Assembly (NCBI GenBank): GCA_934636305.1
Contig: CAKUAM010000014.1
Span: 1 to 37,041 of the forward strand
DNA: 37,041 nt
Reading direction: 5' to 3'
Source: an uncultured Oscillospiraceae bacterium
GTDB taxonomy: Bacteria; Bacillota; Clostridia; Oscillospirales; Oscillospiraceae
The notes below the pieces were generated by a model. The model was not told the DNA's origin. It made no database searches and worked only from the letters and a program-made list of their open reading frames with translations. Positions 25,476 to 32,956 of this stretch are shown here, piece by piece. The position numbers and the translations under genes are program-made. Numbering within the stretch: position 1 is the stretch's first letter; each line of letters begins with the position of its first letter.

Positions 25476-27014
25476 TTACTCATTTTCTGGTTCCGGTGTA
25501 CCTTCTGTCTCCGGCTGCTCCGCCTTCTGCGGTGCATCCTCCGCCTGTACCTGCGGGGTCTGGACAATCACCGTCGGCGCAGCCGCCTCCGGCTTTGCCG
25601 CCAGCTTTGCCCCCAGCGCACCGGCAATGAGCGTGCGGATGTCGATGCCCATACCGGCTGTCAGCCCCTCCGTCACCTGCGTGGTGCCGTTGATGATATC
25701 GCTGAGCAGCTTGGCGCTGTTGCCCTCGCCGTACATGGTGATCTTGTCGACCTTGCTCAGAGGCTCCGCCACATTCTTGGCGATCTCCGGCAGTGCGCCC
25801 ATCACCATTTCGACGATAGCAGCTTCGCCGTACTTCTTCATCGCCTCGGCCTTCTTGTCAATACCTTCGGCCTCCGCAACCGCCTTAGCGCGGATAGCCT
25901 CCGCCTCCGCCTTGCCGACCGCGGCAATACCGGCAGCCTCCTGCTCCTTGGCAAACTTTACAGCCTCGGCCTCGGCCTTTTTCGCCTCCGCCGCGCGCTG
26001 CTGCTCAAACAGCCGCGCCTCTGCATCCTTCTGGCGCTTAAAGAGGTCTGCTTCGGCCTGCTGCTCTGCGCGGTAGCGCTCGGCATCGGCCTGTGCGCGG
26101 ATCTCCGCATCGAGGACAGATTTCTTAACCTCGACCTCTTTCGTTTTCAGCTCCGTCTCACGGTCCGTCTTTGCAATCTGGGCGTTGACGGTTGCCGTTT
26201 CAATGGCTCTTTGCTGCTCCTGTGCCTGGATCTTATAGGCTGCGTCTGCCTCCGCCTTCTTTGTATCCTCCTGCACCTTAAGCTCTGCCTGCTTGATGGC
26301 AAGATCGTTGCGCCGCTGGGCAATCTCCATATCGGCTGTAACCTTGGCATCGTTGGAGGCCTTGGCTGCGGATGCCTGCGCAATGGCAATATCGCGCTCA
26401 GCCTCGGCCTTGGCAATGGCGGCGTCCTTCTGGATCTTGCTCATGTTATCCTGACCAAGGGAGTTGATGAGGCTGTTCTCGTCGGTCACGCGTTGGATGT
26501 TGCAGGAAATAATCTGGATACCGAGTGCATTCATGTCGGTCTGTGCCTTGGACTGCACCTCGTCGCCGAATTTCTTGCGGTCGTTGCAGATTTCCTTCAG
26601 TGTAATCGTGCCGATGATCTCACGCATGTTGCCCTGCAGGGAATCGACGATGGCGCGGTTGAAATCCTCCTCTGTCATGTTGAGGAAGTTCTTCATAGCA
26701 AGCTGGATCCCCTCCGGATCGGTCATGACGCGAACCTTCGCCACGGCATCCACATCCACACCAATGAAATCCTGCGTGGGGATATAACCCTCAGATTTGA
26801 TGTCGATGGAGATCTGGCGGACAATCAACTTATCAACACGCTCCAAAAACGGGATCTTGACGCCGGCCTTACCGATGAGCACCTTCGGGTGCTTCCGCAG
26901 GCCCGAGATGATATACGCCACGTCGGGCGGGGCCTTGACATAGCCCAGCAGGAAAATGAGAATCACGACAGCTGCTGCGAGAATGCCGGGGAGAAACTTG
27001 AGAAAATCGTTCAT
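25476..27014 (-). CDS. floT: Flotillin-like SPFH protein
   Basis: A 512-residue protein of the flotillin family (FloT/YuaG type). One N-terminal membrane segment (LPGILAAAVVILIFLLGYV, residues 7-25) is followed by the SPFH/band-7 domain (GKAGVKIPFLERVDKL, DFIGVDVDAVAKVRV, FLNMTEEDFNRAIVDSLQGNMREIIGTITLKEI). Then comes a long Ala/Glu/Lys coiled-coil region with repeated EA heptads (about 225-420) and a flexible acidic tail rich in Pro/Glu. Flotillins organise membrane microdomains. The start at 27014 has AAAGGAG 7 bases upstream; the frame reads on upstream without a start signal. The usual NfeD partner gene is not adjacent; instead a 53-residue gene lies upstream on the same strand. Confidence 0.92.
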   Translation of the reverse strand: MNDFLKFLPGILAAAVVILIFLLGYVKAPPDVAYIISGLRKHPKVLIGKAGVKIPFLERVDKLIVRQISIDIKSEGYIPTQDFIGVDVDAVAKVRVMTDPEGIQLAMKNFLNMTEEDFNRAIVDSLQGNMREIIGTITLKEICNDRKKFGDEVQSKAQTDMNALGIQIISCNIQRVTDENSLINSLGQDNMSKIQKDAAIAKAEAERDIAIAQASAAKASNDAKVTADMEIAQRRNDLAIKQAELKVQEDTKKAEADAAYKIQAQEQQRAIETATVNAQIAKTDRETELKTKEVEVKKSVLDAEIRAQADAERYRAEQQAEADLFKRQKDAEARLFEQQRAAEAKKAEAEAVKFAKEQEAAGIAAVGKAEAEAIRAKAVAEAEGIDKKAEAMKKYGEAAIVEMVMGALPEIAKNVAEPLSKVDKITMYGEGNSAKLLSDIINGTTQVTEGLTAGMGIDIRTLIAGALGAKLAAKPEAAAPTVIVQTPQVQAEDAPQKAEQPETEGTPEPENE

Positions 27015-27135
27015 ATGGGGCTCCTTTCTTTTTCTGTTCTGTTCGTTCGGTTCTATCTTTTGGGTTTGCTTCTGTACCCGCCACATCTCTATAGACGGCT
27101 CACCACCAAAAATGTTCCATGCTCTGCCCGATTTC

Positions 27136-27297
27136 TCACTGTACCCGGTAGCCTTCCATCACCAGCCGGATCACAATCCCCCAAAATTCACGCTCCCCGG
27201 CGCAGAAATGCCGGCTGTTCGGAATCTCATGGAAGGAGATAATCCGCCGTTCCTCCTCCAGCCAGGCTTCAAAGCATGGATCTTCTTTTCGTTCCAC
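27136..27297 (-). CDS. Small hypothetical protein upstream of flotillin
   Basis: A 53-residue frame, VERKEDPCFEAWLEEERRII..., ending EFWGIVIRLVMEGYRVQ. It starts with GTG at 27297, with GGAGG 9 bases upstream, and ends at TGA 27136-27138. It lies directly behind a good minus-strand promoter (TTGCAT, 17 bases, TATTAT) and 121 bases before the flotillin start, so the two are probably co-transcribed. It is acidic and aromatic, has no membrane segment or signal peptide, and contains two cysteines. I recognise no family with certainty; a short soluble partner is possible. Evidence is the site, promoter and codon pattern. Confidence 0.55.
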   Translation of the reverse strand: MERKEDPCFEAWLEEERRIISFHEIPNSRHFCAGEREFWGIVIRLVMEGYRVQ

Positions 27298-27325
27298 CTG
27301 TCATTCCTCCCTGGTTCTCCACAAT

Positions 27326-27351
27326 AATGTCGTAATAAATAATACGACATT
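27326..27351. promoter_or_regulatory. Palindromic operator over the flotillin-operon -10
   Basis: AATGTCGTA and TACGACATT form perfect 9-base arms around 8 A/T bases. On the minus strand the -10 TATTAT (27339-27344) lies inside it, with -35 TTGCAT at 27362-27367 and a 17-base spacer. This fits a repressor site on the small-protein/flotillin promoter; the adjacent XRE gene is the obvious candidate repressor. Confidence 0.6.
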
Positions 27352-27366
27352 TGTTATTAAAATGCA

Positions 27367-27400
27367 ACGATTTTTCAAAGTATAATAATCGAAAAATCGT
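27367..27400. promoter_or_regulatory. Second palindrome, over the XRE gene -10
   Basis: Perfect 10-base arms ACGATTTTTC (27367-27376) and GAAAAATCGT (27391-27400) flank 14 bases that include a consensus TATAAT at 27381-27386, 28 bases before the XRE start. It may be an autoregulatory site, although its sequence differs from the other palindrome. Confidence 0.5.
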
Positions 27401-27414
27401 AGGTAGGTGATCGT

Positions 27415-27729
27415 GTGACAGATATTCTCGGAATGATCCGAAAAAACCGTGAGGCAAGAGGCTGGACAGAATACCAGCTTGCCGAACACTCCGGCCTGCC
27501 GCAGTCAACCATTTCCTCCTGGTACAAAAAAGGGATGACGCCCTCGTTTTCCTCGCTGGAGCGGATCTGCGACGCATTCGGGCTGACGCTGTCGCAATTC
27601 TTTGCTGACGGTGAGCAGGCACTCGCTCTGACGCCCGCGCAGCGCAGCATGCTGGAACGGTGGAACAAGCTTACCGGCAGCCAGCAGACCGCACTGCTCG
27701 CACTTCTGGACACCATGACAACCTCTTAG
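27415..27729 (+). CDS. XRE-family helix-turn-helix regulator
   Basis: A 104-residue protein with a Cro/C1-type HTH in residues 5-62: MIRKNREARGWTEYQLAEHSGLPQSTISSWYKKGMTPSFSSLERICDAFGLTLSQFF. The C-terminal third (ALTPAQRSMLERWNKLTGSQQTALLALLDTM) is probably a short dimerisation helix. It starts with GTG and has only a partial ribosome-binding site (AGGTAGGTG). It is divergent from the small-protein/flotillin unit, and the shared 117-base region holds two palindromes and both promoters. Local repression of flotillin and itself is the natural guess but is inferred from layout only. Confidence 0.85.
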   Translation: MTDILGMIRKNREARGWTEYQLAEHSGLPQSTISSWYKKGMTPSFSSLERICDAFGLTLSQFFADGEQALALTPAQRSMLERWNKLTGSQQTALLALLDTMTTS

Positions 27730-27756
27730 GGTGTATTATAATTCCGCCGGGTACAG

Positions 27757-27800
27757 AACGCCCCATATCAGGATACTGCAGTATCCTGATATGGGGCGTT
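27757..27800. terminator. Bidirectional terminator between XRE gene and cobQ
   Basis: A perfect 44-base palindrome (AACGCCCCATATCAGGATAC onward, centre TGCA) followed by TTTTTC on the plus strand. It ends 8 bases from the cobQ stop, so it serves both convergent genes. Confidence 0.85.
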
Positions 27801-27808
27801 TTTCTTAT

Positions 27809-29272
27809 TCAGACCTCGCGGCGCAGCACCCGATAGACATAGTCCATATCCAGTCCCCGGCGCACACCATCCGCCAGCAGATCATACTGCTGGTTTTTAT
27901 ATTCCTGCAAATCAAAGCTCTCCAGCCTGCCCGGATCGATCCCCCGCTGCGCGCAGACAGCCCGCAGCACGCCGTCTGCAATTCCAGGTGCGTCGAACAC
28001 GCCGTGGATATATGTGCCGTAGACATTGCCGCTGCCGGTCAGCACCGGGCGCGGCCTGTCACTGCGGCCCATGTGGATTTCATACCCCTCATAGCGCAGC
28101 CCATTCAGCCCGGCCAGCATCCCTTCTATCCCGGAAAATGTCCCGGATGTCTGCGTCTGTACCTTTTTCCCCTGGAACACCGTCTGTATCTCCAGCAGGC
28201 CAAGGCCGCGGATCTCCCGCAGACCGGCCGCCTCCACGCCGTCAGGGTCCGACACAATGGTACCCAGCATCTGATAGCCGCCGCAGATTCCGAAAACCAG
28301 CGTTCCGCGCGCAGCCTGCTTGCAGATAGCTGCCTCCAGACCGCTCTCGCGCAGCCATTTGAGATCCGCAATGGTGCTCTTGGTCCCAGGCAGCAGAATC
28401 AGATCCGGGCTGCCCAGCGTCTGCACGCGGTCAACATACCGCAGCGACACATTTTCGTAGCGCTCAAACGGCGAAAAATCCGTAAAGTTGGAGATTCTGG
28501 GCAGTCGGATCACCGCAATATCCAGAAGCTTTCGCGCCTCATTTCTGGAAAAACGCACCGACAGGCTGTCCTCGTCGTCAATATCGACATGCAGATATGG
28601 CACCACGCCAGCCACCGGCACGCCGCAGAGCTCCTCAAGCATGGTAAGTCCGGGCTCCAGGATTGCGCGGTCGCCGCGGAACTTGTTGATGATGGTTCCC
28701 TTGATGCGCGCACGCTCCTCCGGCTCCAGGAGGGCCACCGTGCCATACAGCTGGGCGAATACGCCGCCGCGGTCAATATCCCCGATCAAAAGAACCGGCG
28801 CGTCCACGAGCCTGGCGAGCCCCATATTGACAAAGCTGTCACACTTGAGGTTAATTTCCGCTGGACTGCCTGCACCCTCGATGACAATCACGTCGTATTC
28901 CGACGCAAGGCTCTCATACGCCTGCTGCACCGCCGGCAGATACTGCTGCTTGCGGCGGAAATACTCCGCCGCCCCCATGTTGCCCTGCACATGGCCATTC
29001 ACGATAACCTGGCTGCCGACGTCTGTCGTCGGCTTGAGCAGAACCGGGTTCATGCGCACATCCGGCTCGATGCCCGCAGCCTCCGCCTGTACAACCTGCG
29101 CGCGGCCCATTTCGCCGCCATCCTTTGTGATAAAGGAGTTCAGGGCCATATTTTGCCCCTTGAATGGAGCGACACGGTAGCCGTCCTGTTTGAAAATCCG
29201 GCAGAGTCCCGCCGCCAGCATGCTCTTGCCGGCATTTGACATCGTCCCCTGCAGCATAATATTCAGCGCCAT
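27809..29272 (-). CDS. cobQ: Cobyric acid synthase CobQ/CbiP
   Basis: A 487-residue ATP- and glutamine-dependent enzyme that amidates four carboxyl groups of the corrin ring in cobalamin synthesis. The N-terminal dethiobiotin-synthetase-like domain has the P-loop [10 protein letters not shown] (about 7-17), MALNSFIT, and [13 protein letters not shown]. The C-terminal class-I glutaminase domain has the nucleophile cysteine in [11 protein letters not shown] (about residue 328) and the catalytic His in YIHGVFD. All visible motifs are intact. It overlaps the cobD-like gene by 10 bases. The other cob/cbi genes are not in this window, so a complete pathway is not shown. Confidence 0.94.
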   Translation of the reverse strand: MALNIMLQGTMSNAGKSMLAAGLCRIFKQDGYRVAPFKGQNMALNSFITKDGGEMGRAQVVQAEAAGIEPDVRMNPVLLKPTTDVGSQVIVNGHVQGNMGAAEYFRRKQQYLPAVQQAYESLASEYDVIVIEGAGSPAEINLKCDSFVNMGLARLVDAPVLLIGDIDRGGVFAQLYGTVALLEPEERARIKGTIINKFRGDRAILEPGLTMLEELCGVPVAGVVPYLHVDIDDEDSLSVRFSRNEARKLLDIAVIRLPRISNFTDFSPFERYENVSLRYVDRVQTLGSPDLILLPGTKSTIADLKWLRESGLEAAICKQAARGTLVFGICGGYQMLGTIVSDPDGVEAAGLREIRGLGLLEIQTVFQGKKVQTQTSGTFSGIEGMLAGLNGLRYEGYEIHMGRSDRPRPVLTGSGNVYGTYIHGVFDAPGIADGVLRAVCAQRGIDPGRLESFDLQEYKNQQYDLLADGVRRGLDMDYVYRVLRREV

Positions 29273-30321
29273 GTTTCATCCTCCATCACACGCCGCAGCG
29301 CAGCCAGCAGCGCCTCATTTTCTTCCCGCAGCCGTACTGCCGTTCGGTACCACCCGGGGCCGAGCCCTGGATAGTTGCTGCAGTTCCGGATTGCAATCCC
29401 CTCTCGCCGCAGCGCAGCATCCAGACCGATAGGCGCGCGGAACAGCAGATAATTGGCTTCCGACGGGTATACAGAAAACCCGAGTGCCTGCAGGCCCTGC
29501 TGCATAGACGCGCGCTCCGCCGGAAGCATCGCCCGTGTCTCCTGCAGAAATTGCGTCTGCTGCAGCGCGGCGACGCCCGCCTGCTGCGCAAGCAGCGACA
29601 CATTCCATGGCTGCATCCCTGCCGCCATTTTTTCAAGCAGCGCGGTATCCCACGTCAGGCAATAGCCCACACGGATCCCCGCAAGCGCATAATTCTTTGT
29701 AAACGCCTTTAAAAGCAACACATTCGGATAGTCCGGCAGCAGCCAGGCTGTGCTCCGCTGCTCCGTAAAGTCCAGAAAGCATTCATCCAGCAGCACGCGC
29801 GTCCCCTGCTTCCGGCAGCATGTCAGCACCTTCTCCAGCAGCGGGCGCGGAAAGCACCTGCCGGTCGGATTATTGGGGGAGCAAAGGAACAGAACCTCCG
29901 GCTTTTGCTCCGCAAGAAATGCAAGCAGCCCCTCATCCGGCAGAAACTCACGCTCTGCAGAAAGCGTATACCGCACTACGCGCGCACCATAATAGGACGC
30001 TGCCGCACTGTATTCCAAAAAGGTCGGCGCCAGTTCTGCCGCGCAGACAGGCCGCAGCGCCTGGCAATAGGCATAAATCAGCTCCGCGGCGCCCGCGCCG
30101 CAGAGCACAGCCCGCGCCGGCACATGCTCGTATGCTGCAATGGCCGAGACAAGCGCCCGGCAATAGGGGTCTGGGTACTGCCGCACCTGCGCAGCAGCCG
30201 CCCGGATGGCAGCCACCACGCCCGGCGGCGTGCCAAGCGGATTGGTATTCGACGAAAAATCCAGCGTAATCTGTTCGCTGTAAACATCCCCGCCATGCGG
30301 GTTTTTCTGGTTATATAGCAT
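29263..30321 (-). CDS. cobD: Threonine-phosphate decarboxylase CobD-like
   Basis: A 352-residue class-I PLP enzyme. The N-terminal [24 protein letters not shown] matches CobD rather than histidinol-phosphate aminotransferase. Further motifs are [30 protein letters not shown] and the PLP lysine in [20 protein letters not shown] (about residue 208). CobD makes (R)-1-aminopropan-2-ol phosphate, the linker of the cobalamin lower ligand. The partner cobQ directly follows with an overlap, supporting a cobalamin role. HisC-like aminotransferase activity is the main alternative. The gene begins only 38 bases after the ROK regulator gene, with a small GC hairpin and no T-run between, so read-through from that gene is possible. 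Confidence 0.87.
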   Translation of the reverse strand: MLYNQKNPHGGDVYSEQITLDFSSNTNPLGTPPGVVAAIRAAAAQVRQYPDPYCRALVSAIAAYEHVPARAVLCGAGAAELIYAYCQALRPVCAAELAPTFLEYSAAASYYGARVVRYTLSAEREFLPDEGLLAFLAEQKPEVLFLCSPNNPTGRCFPRPLLEKVLTCCRKQGTRVLLDECFLDFTEQRSTAWLLPDYPNVLLLKAFTKNYALAGIRVGYCLTWDTALLEKMAAGMQPWNVSLLAQQAGVAALQQTQFLQETRAMLPAERASMQQGLQALGFSVYPSEANYLLFRAPIGLDAALRREGIAIRNCSNYPGLGPGWYRTAVRLREENEALLAALRRVMEDETWR

Positions 30322-30359
30322 AATGTCTTGGTTCCTTCAGGCGGCTGCGCCGCTTCTTT

Positions 30360-31520
30360 TTACAGCCCGTTGACAAACTGATCGAGTACACGCAGCGCAG
30401 CGCCCGCCGCTGTGGCCTCCGTCTTGAATTTACAGGGAAACACATACGTCCTTGAAAACGGCGTAAAGATGCTGCGGGCGTCCACCTTTTTGTACAGATC
30501 ATCCAGAAATGGGCCAATATACGCGCCGATATAGCCGCCAATTACAATGGTGCAGTCAAAAAGCATCTTCAGATTGTGGATGGCCAGCGCAAGATTTTCC
30601 GTATACGTCTCCCACCGTGCGGCCGCGCCGGAGTCCCCCGCCGCAAGCAGCGCAAAAAAGCGCGGCAGGCTGCCTTCGCAATAGCTGTCCAGAACGATTG
30701 TATTGCAGAGCGTATCAAAGCAGCCCACCCGTCCGCAGTAGCACCGCCTGCCGCTGTGCGTGTCAATCACCATATGCCCAAGCTCTCCGGCCCGGCCATT
30801 ATCGCCTGCATACAGCTTTCCGCGCAGATAAACAGAGCTTCCGACACTGCTGTTCAGGCTGAGATAGACCATGTTCATCGGGCTCTCTGTCCGCCATACC
30901 TCGGCAAAGCCAGCCGTCTCTGAATCGTGATAAATCCGAACCGGATATGGGATATAATCCTCAAAATACTTTCTTGTAATGCCGGTAAAGTCTGACGTCA
31001 TGCCGTACACGGTGCTCTCCCCATCCTCGCCGACAAGGCTTGGAATGGCAATGCCGACGCCGAGCAGCTGCGCCTCCGGAAGCCCCGTCTGGACGCGCAC
31101 CTGCTCAATCATGTCCGCCAGCTGCCCCATATAGTCGCTGTCATGCAGATCCAGCTGGCAATCTGCGCGCTTCGTGTACAGAATTTCGCCGTTCATATCC
31201 ACACTGACGCAAATGAAGTGGTGCAAAGACAGGAAAATTCCAATTGCGAACCAGTTTTTTGCCGCCGCAATATACGACACCGCATTCCGCCCGCCCGTGT
31301 TTTTTACCACGTGCCCACGTGCAATCAGCTTTTCCGCCTCCAGCGTCTGCAGCGCCTGCTTGATGGTGGGCAGACTCAGCCCAAGGTCCGTAAAAAGAAG
31401 CTGCTTGGTTGCCGAGCCATGGTTGAGAATATACCGGAAAATTGCCTGCTTGTTTTCCGTCTTTGTTTTTACGTCGTTTTGCTCCCTTGGTATGACACAC
31501 GCCCCGTTTCTCCGTTTCAA
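30360..31520 (-). CDS. ROK-family transcriptional regulator
   Basis: A protein of up to 386 residues. An N-terminal winged helix (NKQAIFRYILNHGSATKQLLFTDLGLSLPTIKQALQTLEAEKLI) precedes a ROK sugar-kinase-like domain (ICVSVDMNGEIL, LLGVGIAIPSLV) with the zinc motif CYCGRVGCFDTLC and GRAGELGHMVI. This is the XylR/NagC-type arrangement of sugar-responsive repressors. The start is uncertain: no ATG or GTG precedes the HTH, and TTG at 31520 is the best available; AAGGGAG near 31487 does not lie before a usual start codon. It is divergent from a broken alcohol dehydrogenase and upstream of cobD on the same strand. The sugar ligand is unknown. Confidence 0.85.
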   Translation of the reverse strand: MKRRNGACVIPREQNDVKTKTENKQAIFRYILNHGSATKQLLFTDLGLSLPTIKQALQTLEAEKLIARGHVVKNTGGRNAVSYIAAAKNWFAIGIFLSLHHFICVSVDMNGEILYTKRADCQLDLHDSDYMGQLADMIEQVRVQTGLPEAQLLGVGIAIPSLVGEDGESTVYGMTSDFTGITRKYFEDYIPYPVRIYHDSETAGFAEVWRTESPMNMVYLSLNSSVGSSVYLRGKLYAGDNGRAGELGHMVIDTHSGRRCYCGRVGCFDTLCNTIVLDSYCEGSLPRFFALLAAGDSGAAARWETYTENLALAIHNLKMLFDCTIVIGGYIGAYIGPFLDDLYKKVDARSIFTPFSRTYVFPCKFKTEATAAGAALRVLDQFVNGL

Positions 31521-31537
31521 TCTGGAATATATATTTT

Positions 31538-31674
31538 ATCATTTTGTAAATTAGCTTGTAAAATGTGATACTGCACAAAATACAGCCAATATTTTCGTCA
31601 AAAAATAGATTGACATACACAATTCCATTCGATACTATTCTATGCATTTGTTTTGCAAATCATTTTGTAAAATG
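31538..31674. promoter_or_regulatory. Promoter and repeated operator-like sites between ROK gene and dehydrogenase remnant
   Basis: A plus-strand promoter has a consensus TTGACA (31610-31615), a 17-base spacer and TACTAT (31633-31638). The 13-base word ATCATTTTGTAAA occurs twice, at 31538-31550 near the ROK start and at 31659-31671 just downstream of the plus promoter. The second lies in CATTTTgtAAAATG (31661-31674). These are good candidates for ROK-regulator binding sites. Confidence 0.6.
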
Positions 31675-31700
31675 CATTCAAAGCTATGGAGGACACACAT

Positions 31701-32308
31701 ATGAAAGCGACTGTATCAGCTGTCATTGAAAAAATGATGACCGGCGCAACCCTGCCGGGCAACAGCACCGTCATGTCGGCCTTGGCCCGGTCGGGCTTGC
31801 GGCGCTGATGCTCTGCCGCGCACTTGGCGCGGAAAAGCTGATTGGTGTGGAGATGAATGAATACCGCATCCAGATGGCGCAGCGGCTGGGGCTTGTGGAT
31901 CACATTGTCCGGCCCTCTGATACGGCAGTCGAGGAGATTCTGGCCCTGACAGGCGGCCACGGCGTGGAGCGTGCCATTGATTGCTCTGCCTCGGACGCTG
32001 GTCGTCAAACAGCCGTCCGTGCAACAAGACAGTGGGGCAAAATTGCTCTCGTCGGCGAAGGAAACGCCATGACGCTTGCTCCAAGCCCGGATCTGATACA
32101 CGGTCAAAAGAGCATTTACGGCTCCTGGGTCACCTCCACGTGGCGGATGATGGATCTGGTCGAGCATCTGGTACGCTTGGGCATTCATCCCGGGGATCTG
32201 ATCACTGACGAGTTCCCTCTCGAGCGTGCTGGAGAGGCCTATGCGCTGATGGCCAGCGGCCGCTGCGGCAAGGTAGCGGTCACTTTCCCCGAAAGCAAGG
32301 ATTATTAA
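31701..32308 (+). pseudogene. Zinc-type alcohol dehydrogenase remnant (internal deletion and frameshift)
   Basis: A ribosome-binding site (GGAGG) and ATG at 31701 start a 35-codon frame MKATVSAVIEKMMTGATLPGNSTVM... ending at TGA 31806-31808. Close to 31773-31778 the reading changes by one base into the frame VGLGPVGLAALMLCRALGAEKLIGVEMNEYRIQMAQRLGLVDHIV, which runs to 32308. The latter is the NAD(P)-binding half of a medium-chain dehydrogenase (GxGxxG Rossmann motif, then GGHGVERAIDCSAS and the C-terminal TDEFPLERAGEAYALM). The catalytic GroES-like domain with its zinc ligands is missing, by a deletion of roughly 130-140 codons after about residue 11. It is most like sorbitol/threonine-type dehydrogenases. 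An active product is very unlikely. Confidence 0.85.
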
Positions 32309-32411
32309 CATAATCCATTTACAATGCTTATACCTCAGTCAGCACGTCGGAAATGTTCTAAGCTGGATGAACTGCTTCAACAATCACGTAACCTTGCTCA
32401 GCCTCCGACGG

Positions 32412-32807
32412 CCCCATCTTTTCCGCCTTGCCGGAAAAGATGGGGGAGAAAAGGGGCGCTGGGTTACGTTTGGTGCATACTGCATCTGAATTTAGGCAGC
32501 AAGCAGACCGGATAGAAGTCATATCGCACCAACTCACCTCACCGCATCTTACTACGCGCCGCCCGTCATTTCGGAATCGAATTTGGTAGTTGTTGCGGTT
32601 TAATAGGTGCAGAAAATCCGTACTGCCAACAGAATTTGTTACGCCGTACGGATTCGCCGGAGTCTTTCAGGCAACGCGGGAAAGATCCAAGAAAACCGAA
32701 GCGGTTTTCTTGGTCGCTTTAAGGGGTCCGGGGGAAACCGAAATCCCCCGGGCTCCTTTTTTCTTTTGCCAGCGTTTTCTTTTTGGAGAAGCAAAAAAGA
32801 AAATGCT
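32412..32807 (+). repeat. Hairpin-mosaic repeat, copy R4
   Basis: It starts with a 14-bp perfect hairpin (32412-32425/32432-32445). About 260 bases (32431-32690) match R3 at 25045-25303 in inverted orientation. Then comes the R1-like series: CCAAGAAAACCG hairpin (32687-32698/32702-32713), CCGGGGGA hairpin (32728-32735/32744-32751), and a stem with loop GAGAAG at 32771-32807. It lies between the dehydrogenase remnant and the E1 gene, which converge. No gene is supported in 32309-32956. Confidence 0.8.
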
Positions 32808-32918
32808 GAAAAACATCGTTCCTATAAAAGCAAAGTTCCCTTTCCTTCCAGTCCGCTTGATGGCAATTATAAAGGAGTTAAATTTAACCTTGCAGCATTA
32901 TATTCCCAGCATAACGTA

Positions 32919-32948
32919 AAAAGCGCAGGGCCGAAGCCCTGCGCTTTT
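32919..32948. terminator. Bidirectional terminator at the E1 3' end
   Basis: AAAAGCGCAGGGC and GCCCTGCGCTTTT pair perfectly over 13 bases around a CGAA loop. The minus-strand side has the T-run following the E1 stop at 32957. Confidence 0.85.
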
Positions 32949-32956
32949 CTTGTGTA

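Noticed and set aside
27757..27800. Perfect 44-base palindrome considered as a recombination or attachment site
   Set aside because: Its position between two convergent stops and the following T-run make a bidirectional terminator the simpler explanation; no integrase or duplicated copy was seen.
27731..29239. A 502-codon open frame on the plus strand
   Set aside because: It is antisense to cobQ, whose motifs are clear; the translated product is rich in His/Arg/Gln and has no domain. It is a shadow of codon bias.
31141..31647. A 168-codon minus-strand frame covering the ROK gene start, considered as an alternative N-terminus
   Set aside because: It runs out of frame with the HTH and ROK domains after the first part and shows no domain; it crosses the operator region.
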